Assembly (NCBI RefSeq): GCF_900156265.1
Contig: NZ_FTNE01000015.1
Location: 1 to 64,000, forward strand
Origin: Acidiphilium rubrum
GTDB taxonomy: Bacteria > Pseudomonadota > Alphaproteobacteria > Acetobacterales > Acetobacteraceae
DNA length: 64,000 nucleotides
Direction of reading: 5' to 3'
The notes beneath the pieces were generated by a model. That model ran no database searches, was not told the origin of the DNA, and worked only from the letters and a program-made list of their open reading frames with translations. The position numbers and the translations under genes are program-made. Positions 27,563 through 35,606 of the stretch are shown here, piece after piece (position 1 is the stretch's first letter; each line of letters begins with the position of its first letter).

Positions 27563-27992
27563 CAAGCGTATCTCCCTCATTGAACGAGCCTGGTTCATTT
27601 CATTTGTCTCGGCTTCACGCCGATGCGGATCACGCACGCCGACGGCGCAGATCGAACCTGCGCAAGGGGGACCCAGAGGGTCAGTTCGAACGGGAATGGA
27701 AGCAAACGAGCAGCGTCCCCATCGGGTCGGTGCGGTTCAGTCGTTTCCTCGCGTTCGTCGTGCGCAGCTTGACCACGTCTTGTGAAACGCAGGTAGCGGA
27801 CTTTCATTTGGAAAGTCAATGGAATTTTTATATGCGATTTTGACGATAAATCGCCTGTTATTCAGGCAACCTACCGCAATCCGGATCGCGGCAGCGACTC
27901 TGCCTGATCCATCGGGCTTTCATTTCGAAACCTATAGACTTCAGGCTAAATCGCTGGCATCGATGCGGCATGGTTCGTCCGGAACGACAACG
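27563..27992. promoter_or_regulatory. Divergent control region of the polyol locus with two TTTCATTTNGAAA motifs
   Basis: About 430 bases between the importer operon (minus) and the regulator-kinase operon (plus). TTTCATTTGGAAA lies at 27803-27815, inside the inverted repeat CTTTC-N5-GAAAG, and TTTCATTTCGAAA lies at 27918-27930, 115 bases further on. One half-like TTCATTTCATTTG occurs at 27595-27607. AT-rich TTTC/GAAA operators are usual for DeoR-family repressors, and a DeoR-like gene begins at the right edge of this region, so these are candidate operators for it. The start of the regulator gene further upstream (27819 or 27963) cannot be excluded. Confidence 0.55.
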
Positions 27993-28847
27993 ATGACAAT
28001 CGGTGCGAAGAGCGCCGTGCTGCAGCGCCGGCTACAGATTGCAGACTGGATCCGTCAGCACGGCCAGATGCGGGTCGATGAACTCAGTACGGCGCTGATG
28101 GTGTCTGAAGTGACCATCAGGAGCGACCTGACGTATCTCGAAGAACAAGGCTTGATCGTGCGGAGCTTCGGCAAGGCGATCGCCGCGAAATCGAATGCGC
28201 CGCGTGACCGGCCGGCCGGAATGACGCTGACCAAATCGCTGATCATCCCGATGCTGCGGCGTGCCCAAGGGTTGATCGGCGCGGACCAGACCGTGCTGAT
28301 CGGCCCCGGCCCCTTGGCCGTGCAGATCATTCCCTGGCTTGCCGATATACCGGGCATTGCTGTTCTGCTGACAAATATTGAAGCAATTGCGCTGGCGCGT
28401 ACATGCCTTGATGCGCGGATATACTGTCTGGGCGGCGAGATTGGTGCGGAGAGCGGCAGTTTCGAGGGCAGCAATGCTGTGCGCAGCCTCGATCACTACC
28501 CGCTCGGCTGGGCCGTACTCGATGCTGATGCGCTCTCCGCCGATGCAGCGCTGCTTCTGACCTCGAAGGCGGCGGAGCGCCTGAGCGATGCGGCGACCCG
28601 GCGCGCCGAACGCAGCATTGTACTGGTCGGCAATCCCGCGCTCTCGCTGGAACGGCGGGCCGCGCAACTGCCGCTGAGCATTGCGACAGACATCATTCTG
28701 CCCGGACCGCCCAGCAATCGCGCGCGCGACATTCTGCTCGATGCCGGGTTTCACCCGATCGAATCCGATGCCGGTGGGGAAGCGTATTTTTCCAATTTTG
28801 TCCGCACGGGAGCGCGGCGTATGCAGAGTACCGGAGCGATGCCGTGA
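27993..28847 (+). CDS. DeoR-family transcriptional regulator
   Basis: A 284-residue regulator. Residues about 5-60 form the DeoR winged helix (RRLQIADWIRQHGQMRVDEL, then VSEVTIRSDLTYLEEQGLI); the RxDLxxLE core is intact. The rest is a DeoR sugar-phosphate sensor domain (GLIGADQTVLIGPGPLAVQI, later YCLGGEIGAES). The usual Gly-rich turn after the wing (RxHGGA) reads RSFGKAIA. The ATG at 27993 is preferred because GGAACGA precedes it and the DNA-binding domain starts here. It probably represses the divergent importer and the following kinases when no phosphorylated sugar is present. Confidence 0.82.
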   Translation: MTIGAKSAVLQRRLQIADWIRQHGQMRVDELSTALMVSEVTIRSDLTYLEEQGLIVRSFGKAIAAKSNAPRDRPAGMTLTKSLIIPMLRRAQGLIGADQTVLIGPGPLAVQIIPWLADIPGIAVLLTNIEAIALARTCLDARIYCLGGEIGAESGSFEGSNAVRSLDHYPLGWAVLDADALSADAALLLTSKAAERLSDAATRRAERSIVLVGNPALSLERRAAQLPLSIATDIILPGPPSNRARDILLDAGFHPIESDAGGEAYFSNFVRTGARRMQSTGAMP

Positions 28848-28857
28848 TTGCGTTGCC

Positions 28858-29805
28858 ATGACCGGCATGATCGTAACGATGGGCGAAATCCTGGTCGATA
28901 TTCTTGCCGAGGATCGGGGTCAGGGGTTTCGCGAACCAGGGCGCCTGCTTGGCCCGTTTCCGGGCGGCGCGCCGGCGACCTTCACGGCCCAAGCCGCCCG
29001 GCTGGGTGCTGATGCGGGGATTATTTCCTGCGTCGGCGATGATGATTTCGGCTGGTTGTGCGTCGACCGGTTGAAGCACGATGGAGTCGATGTCAGCGCG
29101 GTCCGCATCGATCCCGACCAGGTCACCGCAAGCGCCTTCGTGCGCTATCGCGAGGATGGCGATCGTGATTTTCTATTCAACCTCAAGCGCAGTGCCGCCG
29201 GGCGCATCTGCATCGATGCCGCGGCGCGCGGCATGCTGGCGCAATGCGCGCATTTTCACATCATGGGCACGTCGCTGTTTTCGTTTCATATTATTGATGA
29301 AATGAAAAAGGCGATCGAGCTTGCCAAGGCAAATGGCGCGGTCATCTCGTTCGATCCAAATATCCGCAAGGAAATGCTGACGATTCCGGAAATGCGTGCG
29401 GGGCTGGAATTCATGCTCGGCTATACCGATATCTTTATGCCGTCCGGGCCGGAAATCCTGCTGCCGACCGAAGCCCGCTCGGAACGCGCGGCGATCGAGG
29501 AGCTGCTCGGCATGGGCATCCGGATGGTGGTGCACAAGCGCAACCGCAAGGGTGTCAGTTTCCGCAGCCGGACCGAAAGTTTCGATCTGCCAGCCTTCGC
29601 GATCGAGGAGGCCGACCCGACCGGTGCGGGTGATTGTTTCGATGCCGCGTTCGTCACCTGCCTGCTGACCGGCATGACCACCGAGCGCGCGCTGACCTAC
29701 GCCAATGCCGCCGGCGCGCTGGCGGCCTCGAAAAAAGGCGGCATGGAAGGGATCGAGGATTTCGCCACGCTCGATCGGTTTATCGCGACGGCGGCAACCA
29801 TCTGA
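28858..29805 (+). CDS. PfkB-family carbohydrate kinase (fructokinase-like)
   Basis: A 315-residue kinase with the substrate-side motif [19 protein letters not shown] near residue 38 and the PfkB ATP/catalytic signature [13 protein letters not shown] near residue 255. It resembles fructokinases and KDG kinases. The locus has an upstream dehydrogenase, so the likely substrate is a ketose made from a polyol, such as fructose. It starts 10 bases after the regulator and precedes the FGGY kinase by 22 bases. Confidence 0.85.
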   Translation: MTGMIVTMGEILVDILAEDRGQGFREPGRLLGPFPGGAPATFTAQAARLGADAGIISCVGDDDFGWLCVDRLKHDGVDVSAVRIDPDQVTASAFVRYREDGDRDFLFNLKRSAAGRICIDAAARGMLAQCAHFHIMGTSLFSFHIIDEMKKAIELAKANGAVISFDPNIRKEMLTIPEMRAGLEFMLGYTDIFMPSGPEILLPTEARSERAAIEELLGMGIRMVVHKRNRKGVSFRSRTESFDLPAFAIEEADPTGAGDCFDAAFVTCLLTGMTTERALTYANAAGALAASKKGGMEGIEDFATLDRFIATAATI

Positions 29806-29827
29806 TCACGGCCGGAGACAGGCAGCG

Positions 29828-31468
29828 ATGAATTCTCTCGACAAGGACTGCGTCATCGGCATCGACGTCGGGACCGGCAGTGCGCGGGCCGGCGTGTTCA
29901 GCCTGGGCGGCGCGATGCGCGGCAGCGCGGTCCGCCCGATCCGCACGTGGCGGCCGCGCGCGGATTTTATCCAGCAGTCGAGCGCCGATATCTGGGCGGC
30001 CGTGTGCGATGCGGTGCGCGCCGCGGTGGCGGCGGCGGGGCATGATATCACGGTGCGCGGCATTGGGTTCGATGCGACCTGTTCGCTGGTGGTGCTCGAT
30101 GCGAAGGCAGCACCACTCAGCGTCGATCCCGATGGCACACCCGAGCAGGATATCATTTTATGGGCGGATCATCGGGCGCTGGCGCAGGCCGATGCGATCA
30201 ATGCCGGCGAGCACGACGTGCTGCGCTATGTCGGAGGCCGTATCTCGCTGGAAATGCAGATGCCGAAACTGCTCTGGCTGCGCGAGCACGCGCCGGAAAC
30301 CTGGCGGCGCGCGGCGCATTTTTTCGACCTGCCGGATTACCTGACGTTTCGTGCCACCGGCGATGCATCCCGCTCGCTGTGTTCGACCGTGTGCAAATGG
30401 ACCTATCGCGGCCATGAAAACCAGTGGGACGAGGCATTCATCCGCGCGATCGGGCTTGGCGACCTCGCCGATGAAGGGTTTGCCAGAATCGGCACCACAA
30501 TCCTGCCGATCGGCACGCCGCTCGGGCGCGGGTTGAGCAGGGATGCGGCCGCGGCGTTCGGGCTGCCAGCAGGAATCGCGGTCGGCACATCGGCGATCGA
30601 TGCCCATGCCGGTGGAATCGGGGTGATCGGCGCGGCGTTCGACGGGGTCTCGCCCGACGATGCGGCGCTGCGCACGCGCCTTGCGCTGATCGGCGGCACG
30701 TCGTCCTGTCACATGGCGGTGACGCGGGACGCCGCCTTCGTGCCGGGTGTGTGGGGGCCATATTTTTCCGCGATGATCCCCGGGTTCTGGCTGAACGAGG
30801 GCGGGCAATCGGCGACCGGCGCGCTGATCGATCATGTGATCGGCACGCACGCGGCCTATCCGGCGCTCGCAGAACAGGCAGGCGCTCGGGGGCAGACGGT
30901 TTATCGAGTGCTGAACGATATCCTGGAGGGTCTGGCCGGGGGGGCGGCGTTGGCACCGCTCACGGCGGATCTGCACGTGCTGGCGGATTTCAACGGCAAT
31001 CGCTCACCGCGCGCCGATGCGACTCTGCGCGGCATGATCAGCGGCCTGGCGCTGTCCGCCACGCCGGAGGATTGCGCGCGTCTCTATCTCGCGACGATCC
31101 AGGCGGTTGCCTACGGCACCCGCCACATCATCGAGACGATGAACGATAGCGGATATGCGATCGATACGATTTTCGCGACCGGTGGTGGCACCAAGAATCC
31201 GGTGTTTCTGCGCGAGCATGCCGATGCCACGGGCTGCCGCATCGTTCTGCCGGCGGAACAAGAGGCGGTTCTGCTCGGGGCGGCGATTCTGGGTGCGGTT
31301 GCGGGTGGCGCGTATCCGGATGTGCGGAGCGCGATGGGCGCGATGAGCCGCAGTGGCGAGGCGATCGCGCCGGATGCGGCGCTGCGGTCGTATCATGACC
31401 GGAAGTATCGGGTGTTTCGGAAGCTTCATGACGATCAGATGTCGTATCGGGCGCTGATGGACCGTTAG
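29828..31468 (+). CDS. FGGY-family pentulose kinase (D-ribulokinase type)
   Basis: A 546-residue two-domain kinase. The N-terminal phosphate-binding loop is [14 protein letters not shown]; the second ATP-binding motif is [19 protein letters not shown] near residue 445. Sequence features such as [12 protein letters not shown] and ILWADHRA place it with the FGGY pentulose kinases that phosphorylate D-ribulose or related ketopentoses, rather than with xylulokinase or glycerol kinase. With the SDR and importer this suggests ribitol or arabitol breakdown into the pentose-phosphate pool. Substrate is inferred. Confidence 0.82.
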   Translation: MNSLDKDCVIGIDVGTGSARAGVFSLGGAMRGSAVRPIRTWRPRADFIQQSSADIWAAVCDAVRAAVAAAGHDITVRGIGFDATCSLVVLDAKAAPLSVDPDGTPEQDIILWADHRALAQADAINAGEHDVLRYVGGRISLEMQMPKLLWLREHAPETWRRAAHFFDLPDYLTFRATGDASRSLCSTVCKWTYRGHENQWDEAFIRAIGLGDLADEGFARIGTTILPIGTPLGRGLSRDAAAAFGLPAGIAVGTSAIDAHAGGIGVIGAAFDGVSPDDAALRTRLALIGGTSSCHMAVTRDAAFVPGVWGPYFSAMIPGFWLNEGGQSATGALIDHVIGTHAAYPALAEQAGARGQTVYRVLNDILEGLAGGAALAPLTADLHVLADFNGNRSPRADATLRGMISGLALSATPEDCARLYLATIQAVAYGTRHIIETMNDSGYAIDTIFATGGGTKNPVFLREHADATGCRIVLPAEQEAVLLGAAILGAVAGGAYPDVRSAMGAMSRSGEAIAPDAALRSYHDRKYRVFRKLHDDQMSYRALMDR

Positions 31469-31582
31469 CTCTTCGATGCACTTGATCGTTGCGTCCGGCG
31501 CGTTCGTCCGATAGCGTCGGCGGCAGCATCCAGATACCGTACCGAAGCGGATTATTTTGAGTTTTTAGCGGAGACAAGGGCC

Positions 31583-32872
31583 GTGGGTCAGGGTGTTGCG
31601 GATGAGGTTGTTTTCGCTGTGGTGGAGAGCGTGACACAGGATAATGGCGCTGGATTGAAACAGTCAGACGAGCGGTACGACGAAGACTATTATCTGATGG
31701 TCAATCCCGACGTGGTCAACGGTATCGCGGCGGGATATTTCGAGAACGGATATCACCACTACCGGCTGCACGGCCGCGACGAAGGGCGCATCGGCGCGCC
31801 GGTGTTTGACGCCGCCTGGTATTGCCGGATCTACCCGATGGCTACGACCGACATCGAAAGCGGCCGCGCGCGGGATGCCTGGGATCATTGGCAGCGGATC
31901 GGCCGTTATCGCGGCTACCTGCCGAACCCCGGCGCACCGCGGCCGGAAAACCCGTCCCGCTTGGCGGCGCGGTTCGGCGGACTATGGACCGATGCGCCGG
32001 ACGCCGACGACACGATCGCCGGCCGGCATGCGATCGGGGTGCTGAGCGATGCCGATGCTGAGTTGCTGCGCAACTGGATCTCCAATGGCTACGTGATTTT
32101 GCCTGGTGCGATTCCGGCCCATCTACTTGATGCCGCCTGCACCGATCTCGATCGCGCCTATCAGGGCGGCATGCCGTCGCTGCTGTTTCAATGCCTGAGC
32201 CTGAGCCCGAACGATATGCCGTGGCGCCCCGAGATCAACGCGCGGCCGGCGAAGGCGCTGGATCTGCACTGGCACTCGCAAGCGACGCGCGACCTGATGT
32301 TTGCCCCCGCCATTCTGCGCTTCCTGCACCTGATCTTCGAGCGGCCGCCACTCGCCTCGCAAAGCCTCGGCTTCCTGCGCGGTTCCGGTCGGCCGGCGCA
32401 TCAGGACACCGCCTATGTCGTGTATTCGCAGGCACGCCGGTTCGCCGCATCGTGGATCGCACTGGAAGACGTGACGGAAGGTGCCGGAGAGCTTGCGTAT
32501 TTCCCCGGCAGCCAGCGGGCGCCTGATTTTGTCTATGCCGACCGCTACAAGAGCCTGCACGAGGCGATGCGGATGAACATAGCCGGCGGTAATTCGCTGC
32601 GCGAGGCCGAGGAAGAGCACGGCCGCACTATCATCCGTCATGCCGAGGAACACGGCCTGCGCGAGGAACGCCTGCTTGCCAAAGCCGGCGATGTCCTGAT
32701 CTGGCATGCCGACCTCGCGCATGGCGGCAGGCCGATCTCCAACAATGCGACGCGACGCAGCGTGGTCACGCATTATTGCCCGGCCGATGTCGCACCGCTC
32801 TCGTTCGAGGCTGGCCGTTGCGACCTGCGCCGGCATGGGACATCTGGCTATTACAGCACGGTCGTCTATTAA
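31583..32872 (+). CDS. Phytanoyl-CoA dioxygenase-family protein with N-terminal repeat domain
   Basis: A 429-residue protein in two parts. Residues about 31-115 contain one clear and one weaker copy of a motif (YDEDYYLMVNPDVVNGIAAG, NGYHHYRLHGRDEGR; then FDAAWYCRIYP, DAWDHWQRIGRYRG) seen at the ends of alphaproteobacterial polysaccharide-linked proteins. Residues about 150-429 are a PhyH-type Fe(II)/2-oxoglutarate dioxygenase with His273-x-Asp275 (PAHQDTAYV), distal His380 (DLAHGG) and Arg near 391. Start is GTG 31583 after GGAGACAAGGG. The target of hydroxylation is unknown. It is the first of three genes running in the same direction. Confidence 0.8.
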   Translation: MGQGVADEVVFAVVESVTQDNGAGLKQSDERYDEDYYLMVNPDVVNGIAAGYFENGYHHYRLHGRDEGRIGAPVFDAAWYCRIYPMATTDIESGRARDAWDHWQRIGRYRGYLPNPGAPRPENPSRLAARFGGLWTDAPDADDTIAGRHAIGVLSDADAELLRNWISNGYVILPGAIPAHLLDAACTDLDRAYQGGMPSLLFQCLSLSPNDMPWRPEINARPAKALDLHWHSQATRDLMFAPAILRFLHLIFERPPLASQSLGFLRGSGRPAHQDTAYVVYSQARRFAASWIALEDVTEGAGELAYFPGSQRAPDFVYADRYKSLHEAMRMNIAGGNSLREAEEEHGRTIIRHAEEHGLREERLLAKAGDVLIWHADLAHGGRPISNNATRRSVVTHYCPADVAPLSFEAGRCDLRRHGTSGYYSTVVY

Positions 32873-32879
32873 CGGAGGC

Positions 32880-33536
32880 ATGTCCCAGCCGATTCTGCCG
32901 CTCCGCATCATCCGTGGTCGTCCCCGTTTGTTCTCCGGTCTGGTCTGCGGGCTGATCGCGTTTCCGTTTCTGCCGCAGGCTTTGCCGCTGACCACGCGCG
33001 GCGTGCTCGCCTGGGATATTTTCGTCGCCGCCTTCCTGGTTCTGGCGGCGATTCATTTTACCAGCGCGGATCATAAAAGGATTGCGGCCGACGCCGCCCG
33101 GCAGGAAGAGGGTGAATGGACCCTGTTTGCACTGACGCTGATCGGTACGATCATGAGTTTCACGGCGATCGTGATTTTTTCGGGACTCGCGAAGCTCAAG
33201 GGCCATCACGGCGAATATGTCGCGCTGGTCGGCCTGACGTTGATTGCGTCCTGGCTGATGACCCAAGTGACCTTTGCCTACCGCTATGCGCATGAATATT
33301 ACGCCGATACCGATGCGGGACCCGAGGGCGGGCTGAACTTTCCCGGCGAGGATGCGCCGGATTATCTTGATTTCATTTATTTTTCCTTCGTGCTCGGCAT
33401 GACCTTCCAGGTGTCGGATGTGAACATCACCGGGCGCAAGATGCGCCGGCTCGCGACGTTGCAGGGGTTGATCGGGTATATGTTCAACACCGTGGTCCTG
33501 GCGCTGACCATCAACATCGCGGCTGGTATTTTCTGA
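32880..33536 (+). CDS. DUF1345 family membrane protein
   Basis: A 218-residue inner-membrane protein with five hydrophobic segments and the DUF1345 signature in its second half (DYLDFIYFSFVLGMTFQVSDV, with TGRKMRRLATLQGLIGYMFNT following). The family is widespread and of unknown function. It begins 8 bases after the dioxygenase stop behind a strong AACGGAGG ribosome site, so the two are co-transcribed. Confidence 0.85.
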   Translation: MSQPILPLRIIRGRPRLFSGLVCGLIAFPFLPQALPLTTRGVLAWDIFVAAFLVLAAIHFTSADHKRIAADAARQEEGEWTLFALTLIGTIMSFTAIVIFSGLAKLKGHHGEYVALVGLTLIASWLMTQVTFAYRYAHEYYADTDAGPEGGLNFPGEDAPDYLDFIYFSFVLGMTFQVSDVNITGRKMRRLATLQGLIGYMFNTVVLALTINIAAGIF

Positions 33537-33541
33537 CGACG

Positions 33542-34099
33542 ATGGACGCGGCGGCATTTGCTGACATCATCCGGCAAAACCGGGCCAATCGCGCGTTGCT
33601 GGAGCGGCTGCCCGCCATCGGCCTTGGTGATGTGTGGCTCGCGGCGGGTTGCCTGTTTCAGACGGTCTGGAATCATCAGATGGGGCGGCCGCCGGATGAG
33701 CAGATCAGTGACTACGATTTATTCTATCACGATCCCACCGATGTTTCATGGGATGCGGAAGACCGCGTGATCCGCCGCGTGGCCCATGCCTGTGCCGACC
33801 TTGGCGTGACCATCGAGGTGAAAAATCAGGCGCGGGTGCATTTATGGTATCGTGACCGCTTCGGCACCGATTATCCGGCGCTGCGGTCGAGCGAGGATGG
33901 CATCGGGCGGTTTCTGGTGCGCGGCACCTGCGTCGGGGTCAGGGCGGGATGCGGGCGCGTGTTCGCACCGTTCGGGCTCGACGATATCGCATTGGGCGTG
34001 TTGCGGCCGAACCCGGATGTCGCGCTGACGGCGCGGTTTGCCGAGAAATGCCGGAGCTATCAGCGCCGATGGCCGCACCTGCGGATCGAAGCGGGCTGA
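33542..34099 (+). CDS. Nucleotidyltransferase family protein (NTP_transf_6 type)
   Basis: A 185-residue protein. The candidate catalytic stretch is SDYDLFYHDPTDVSWDAEDRVI (about residues 58-80), matching the acidic DYDLFYxD motif of this family, and LAAGCLFQTVWNHQMGRP precedes it. NTP_transf_6 proteins have a minimal nucleotidyltransferase fold; their natural substrates are unknown. It starts 5 bases after DUF1345, completing the three-gene group. Confidence 0.82.
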   Translation: MDAAAFADIIRQNRANRALLERLPAIGLGDVWLAAGCLFQTVWNHQMGRPPDEQISDYDLFYHDPTDVSWDAEDRVIRRVAHACADLGVTIEVKNQARVHLWYRDRFGTDYPALRSSEDGIGRFLVRGTCVGVRAGCGRVFAPFGLDDIALGVLRPNPDVALTARFAEKCRSYQRRWPHLRIEAG

Positions 34100-34121
34100 G
34101 GGACGCAAACGCCAACGCAGT

Positions 34122-34134
34122 AACGATCGGTTAA
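34122..34134. promoter_or_regulatory. Motif shared with the cpaC upstream region
   Basis: AACGATCGGTTAA lies 25 bases before the tadE-like ATG and differs at two positions from AACCGTCGGTTAA at 5901-5913. On the minus strand it reads TTAACCGATCGTTAC, that is TTAA-N7-TTAC, one base from the CtrA consensus TTAA-N7-TTAA. A role in coordinating the two Tad clusters is inference. Confidence 0.4.
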
Positions 34135-34158
34135 GTATTTTTTGGTAGCGATGCGGTC

Positions 34159-34809
34159 ATGGATGAACGCAGCCCGACCGATCGCGTCCGTTTAGCGCGT
34201 TGCCGCACGCCGTTGAGCGCAGACCGGCGGGGCGCCTTTGCGCTCGAATTCGCCATGGTCGGGCCGATTTTTCTGCTGGCGCTGCTGTTCGTCTTCAATG
34301 TCGCCTACGATCTGTTCACCAATGAGGTGCTGAACAACGCGGTACAGACCACCGCGCGGCAGATGCAGACCGGCACGGCCCCGGTTGCGACCAGCCAGAG
34401 CCAGTTCGTCAGCACCGTGGTCTGCCCCAACACCTATGGGCTGATCGACTGCAACAATATTTTTGTCCGCGTCGAACAGATCGATACCAACACATGCAGC
34501 GATTTCTACGATGCCACGACGGGTACCCTGCCGGTCGTTGGAGGCAGTCTGCAACTCGGCGATTACGGTGGTGCGGGGTCGGACACCGGGCCGAGTCAGT
34601 GTGCGACGGGTAATGCGGCAACCGGATTTTGCAACGCGGGCCCGAACGAGGCGATTCTGATCAGCATAATCTATACCGCACCGAGCTTCATCGGGCAGTT
34701 GCTGGGCACCGTGGTGACCTATAACGGTGCCTCGGTAACACCGCTGTTGGCCACCGCCGGTTTCGAGACCGAGGGGTTTGCGCCGCTTGGAGCGTCGAAC
34801 CCATGCTGA
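34159..34809 (+). CDS. TadE-like pseudopilin
   Basis: A 216-residue protein with the TadE pattern: a basic cytoplasmic start, then DRRGAFALEFAMVGPIFLLALLFVFNVAYDLF, in which a Glu sits early in the single hydrophobic helix as in type IV pilin-like proteins. The C-terminal part is exported and contains several cysteines. TadE/TadF minor pseudopilins are needed for Tad pilus assembly. It is the first of three overlapping genes. Confidence 0.85.
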   Translation: MDERSPTDRVRLARCRTPLSADRRGAFALEFAMVGPIFLLALLFVFNVAYDLFTNEVLNNAVQTTARQMQTGTAPVATSQSQFVSTVVCPNTYGLIDCNNIFVRVEQIDTNTCSDFYDATTGTLPVVGGSLQLGDYGGAGSDTGPSQCATGNAATGFCNAGPNEAILISIIYTAPSFIGQLLGTVVTYNGASVTPLLATAGFETEGFAPLGASNPC

Positions 34810-35606
34810 GGCGGCCGATGATCCCGCATGACCGGCGGGGCGTCGCGGCGCTCGAGTTCGCTCTGGTCTTACCGCTGATGCTCGCCCTGCTGTTCGGTGT
34901 GTACGAACTCTCTGAACCGATGATGATCAATCAGCAAGTGTATGCCGCAGCCCATAGTATCGCCGCTTCGGCGAGCAGCCTCGCGGTACAGGCGGATGGA
35001 TCGACCTCGCTCACCTACGCACAGGTGCAGTTCGAAGCCTCGACCATTTTCGCCGAAATTCCGGCGCTGCGCGCGCATCAGCAGGGCTACGGCGCCGGCA
35101 ATACCGGTGTCACGATTTCCGCCGTGGTGTTTGAGCCGACCACTGCGGGATGCGTTCCAAGCCCCGGAATAACCTGTAATTACACCGCAAATGTCGCCTG
35201 GAGCGTAGCCTATACCGGCGGCGACAGCGGGCTGGTTCCGTATGAAGCGCTGCTGGGTCAAAGCGATTGTCAGACGCTCGTACAGACGCCTCCCGGTGGC
35301 GGCCCGCTCGGCACGGTGCCGACTCAGGATGTCACGACCAACGCGACATCCTGGCCGGACCCGATCCTGGTGGTCGATGCGTTCGTGAAATACCAGCCTC
35401 TTCTGCTCACTTATACAAAGACGCCGTTCTACCTTCTGGCGATCGGTTTCTGGCCGGTGCGCAGCGTGAAAGCCGCATCGGTTGATGCCACCGGCAACGC
35501 GACCCCGTTATTGCCGGACCAGCAGTACACGACACTTACGGGGCTCCAGAACGCGCCGAGTGGATCGTATTGCGTCAACCCGAATTATGCGGAGCCAGGC
35601 GCATGA
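34803..35606 (+). CDS. Second TadE/TadF-like pseudopilin
   Basis: A 267-residue protein with the same plan as its neighbour: DRRGVAALEFALVLPLMLALLFGVYEL near the N-terminus, then an exported domain with cysteine pairs (CVPSPGITC, SDCQTL). ATG 34803 overlaps the preceding stop by 7 bases; a Met six residues later is an alternative start. It is co-translated with the TadG gene that follows with an ATGA overlap. Confidence 0.85.
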   Translation: MLRRPMIPHDRRGVAALEFALVLPLMLALLFGVYELSEPMMINQQVYAAAHSIAASASSLAVQADGSTSLTYAQVQFEASTIFAEIPALRAHQQGYGAGNTGVTISAVVFEPTTAGCVPSPGITCNYTANVAWSVAYTGGDSGLVPYEALLGQSDCQTLVQTPPGGGPLGTVPTQDVTTNATSWPDPILVVDAFVKYQPLLLTYTKTPFYLLAIGFWPVRSVKAASVDATGNATPLLPDQQYTTLTGLQNAPSGSYCVNPNYAEPGA

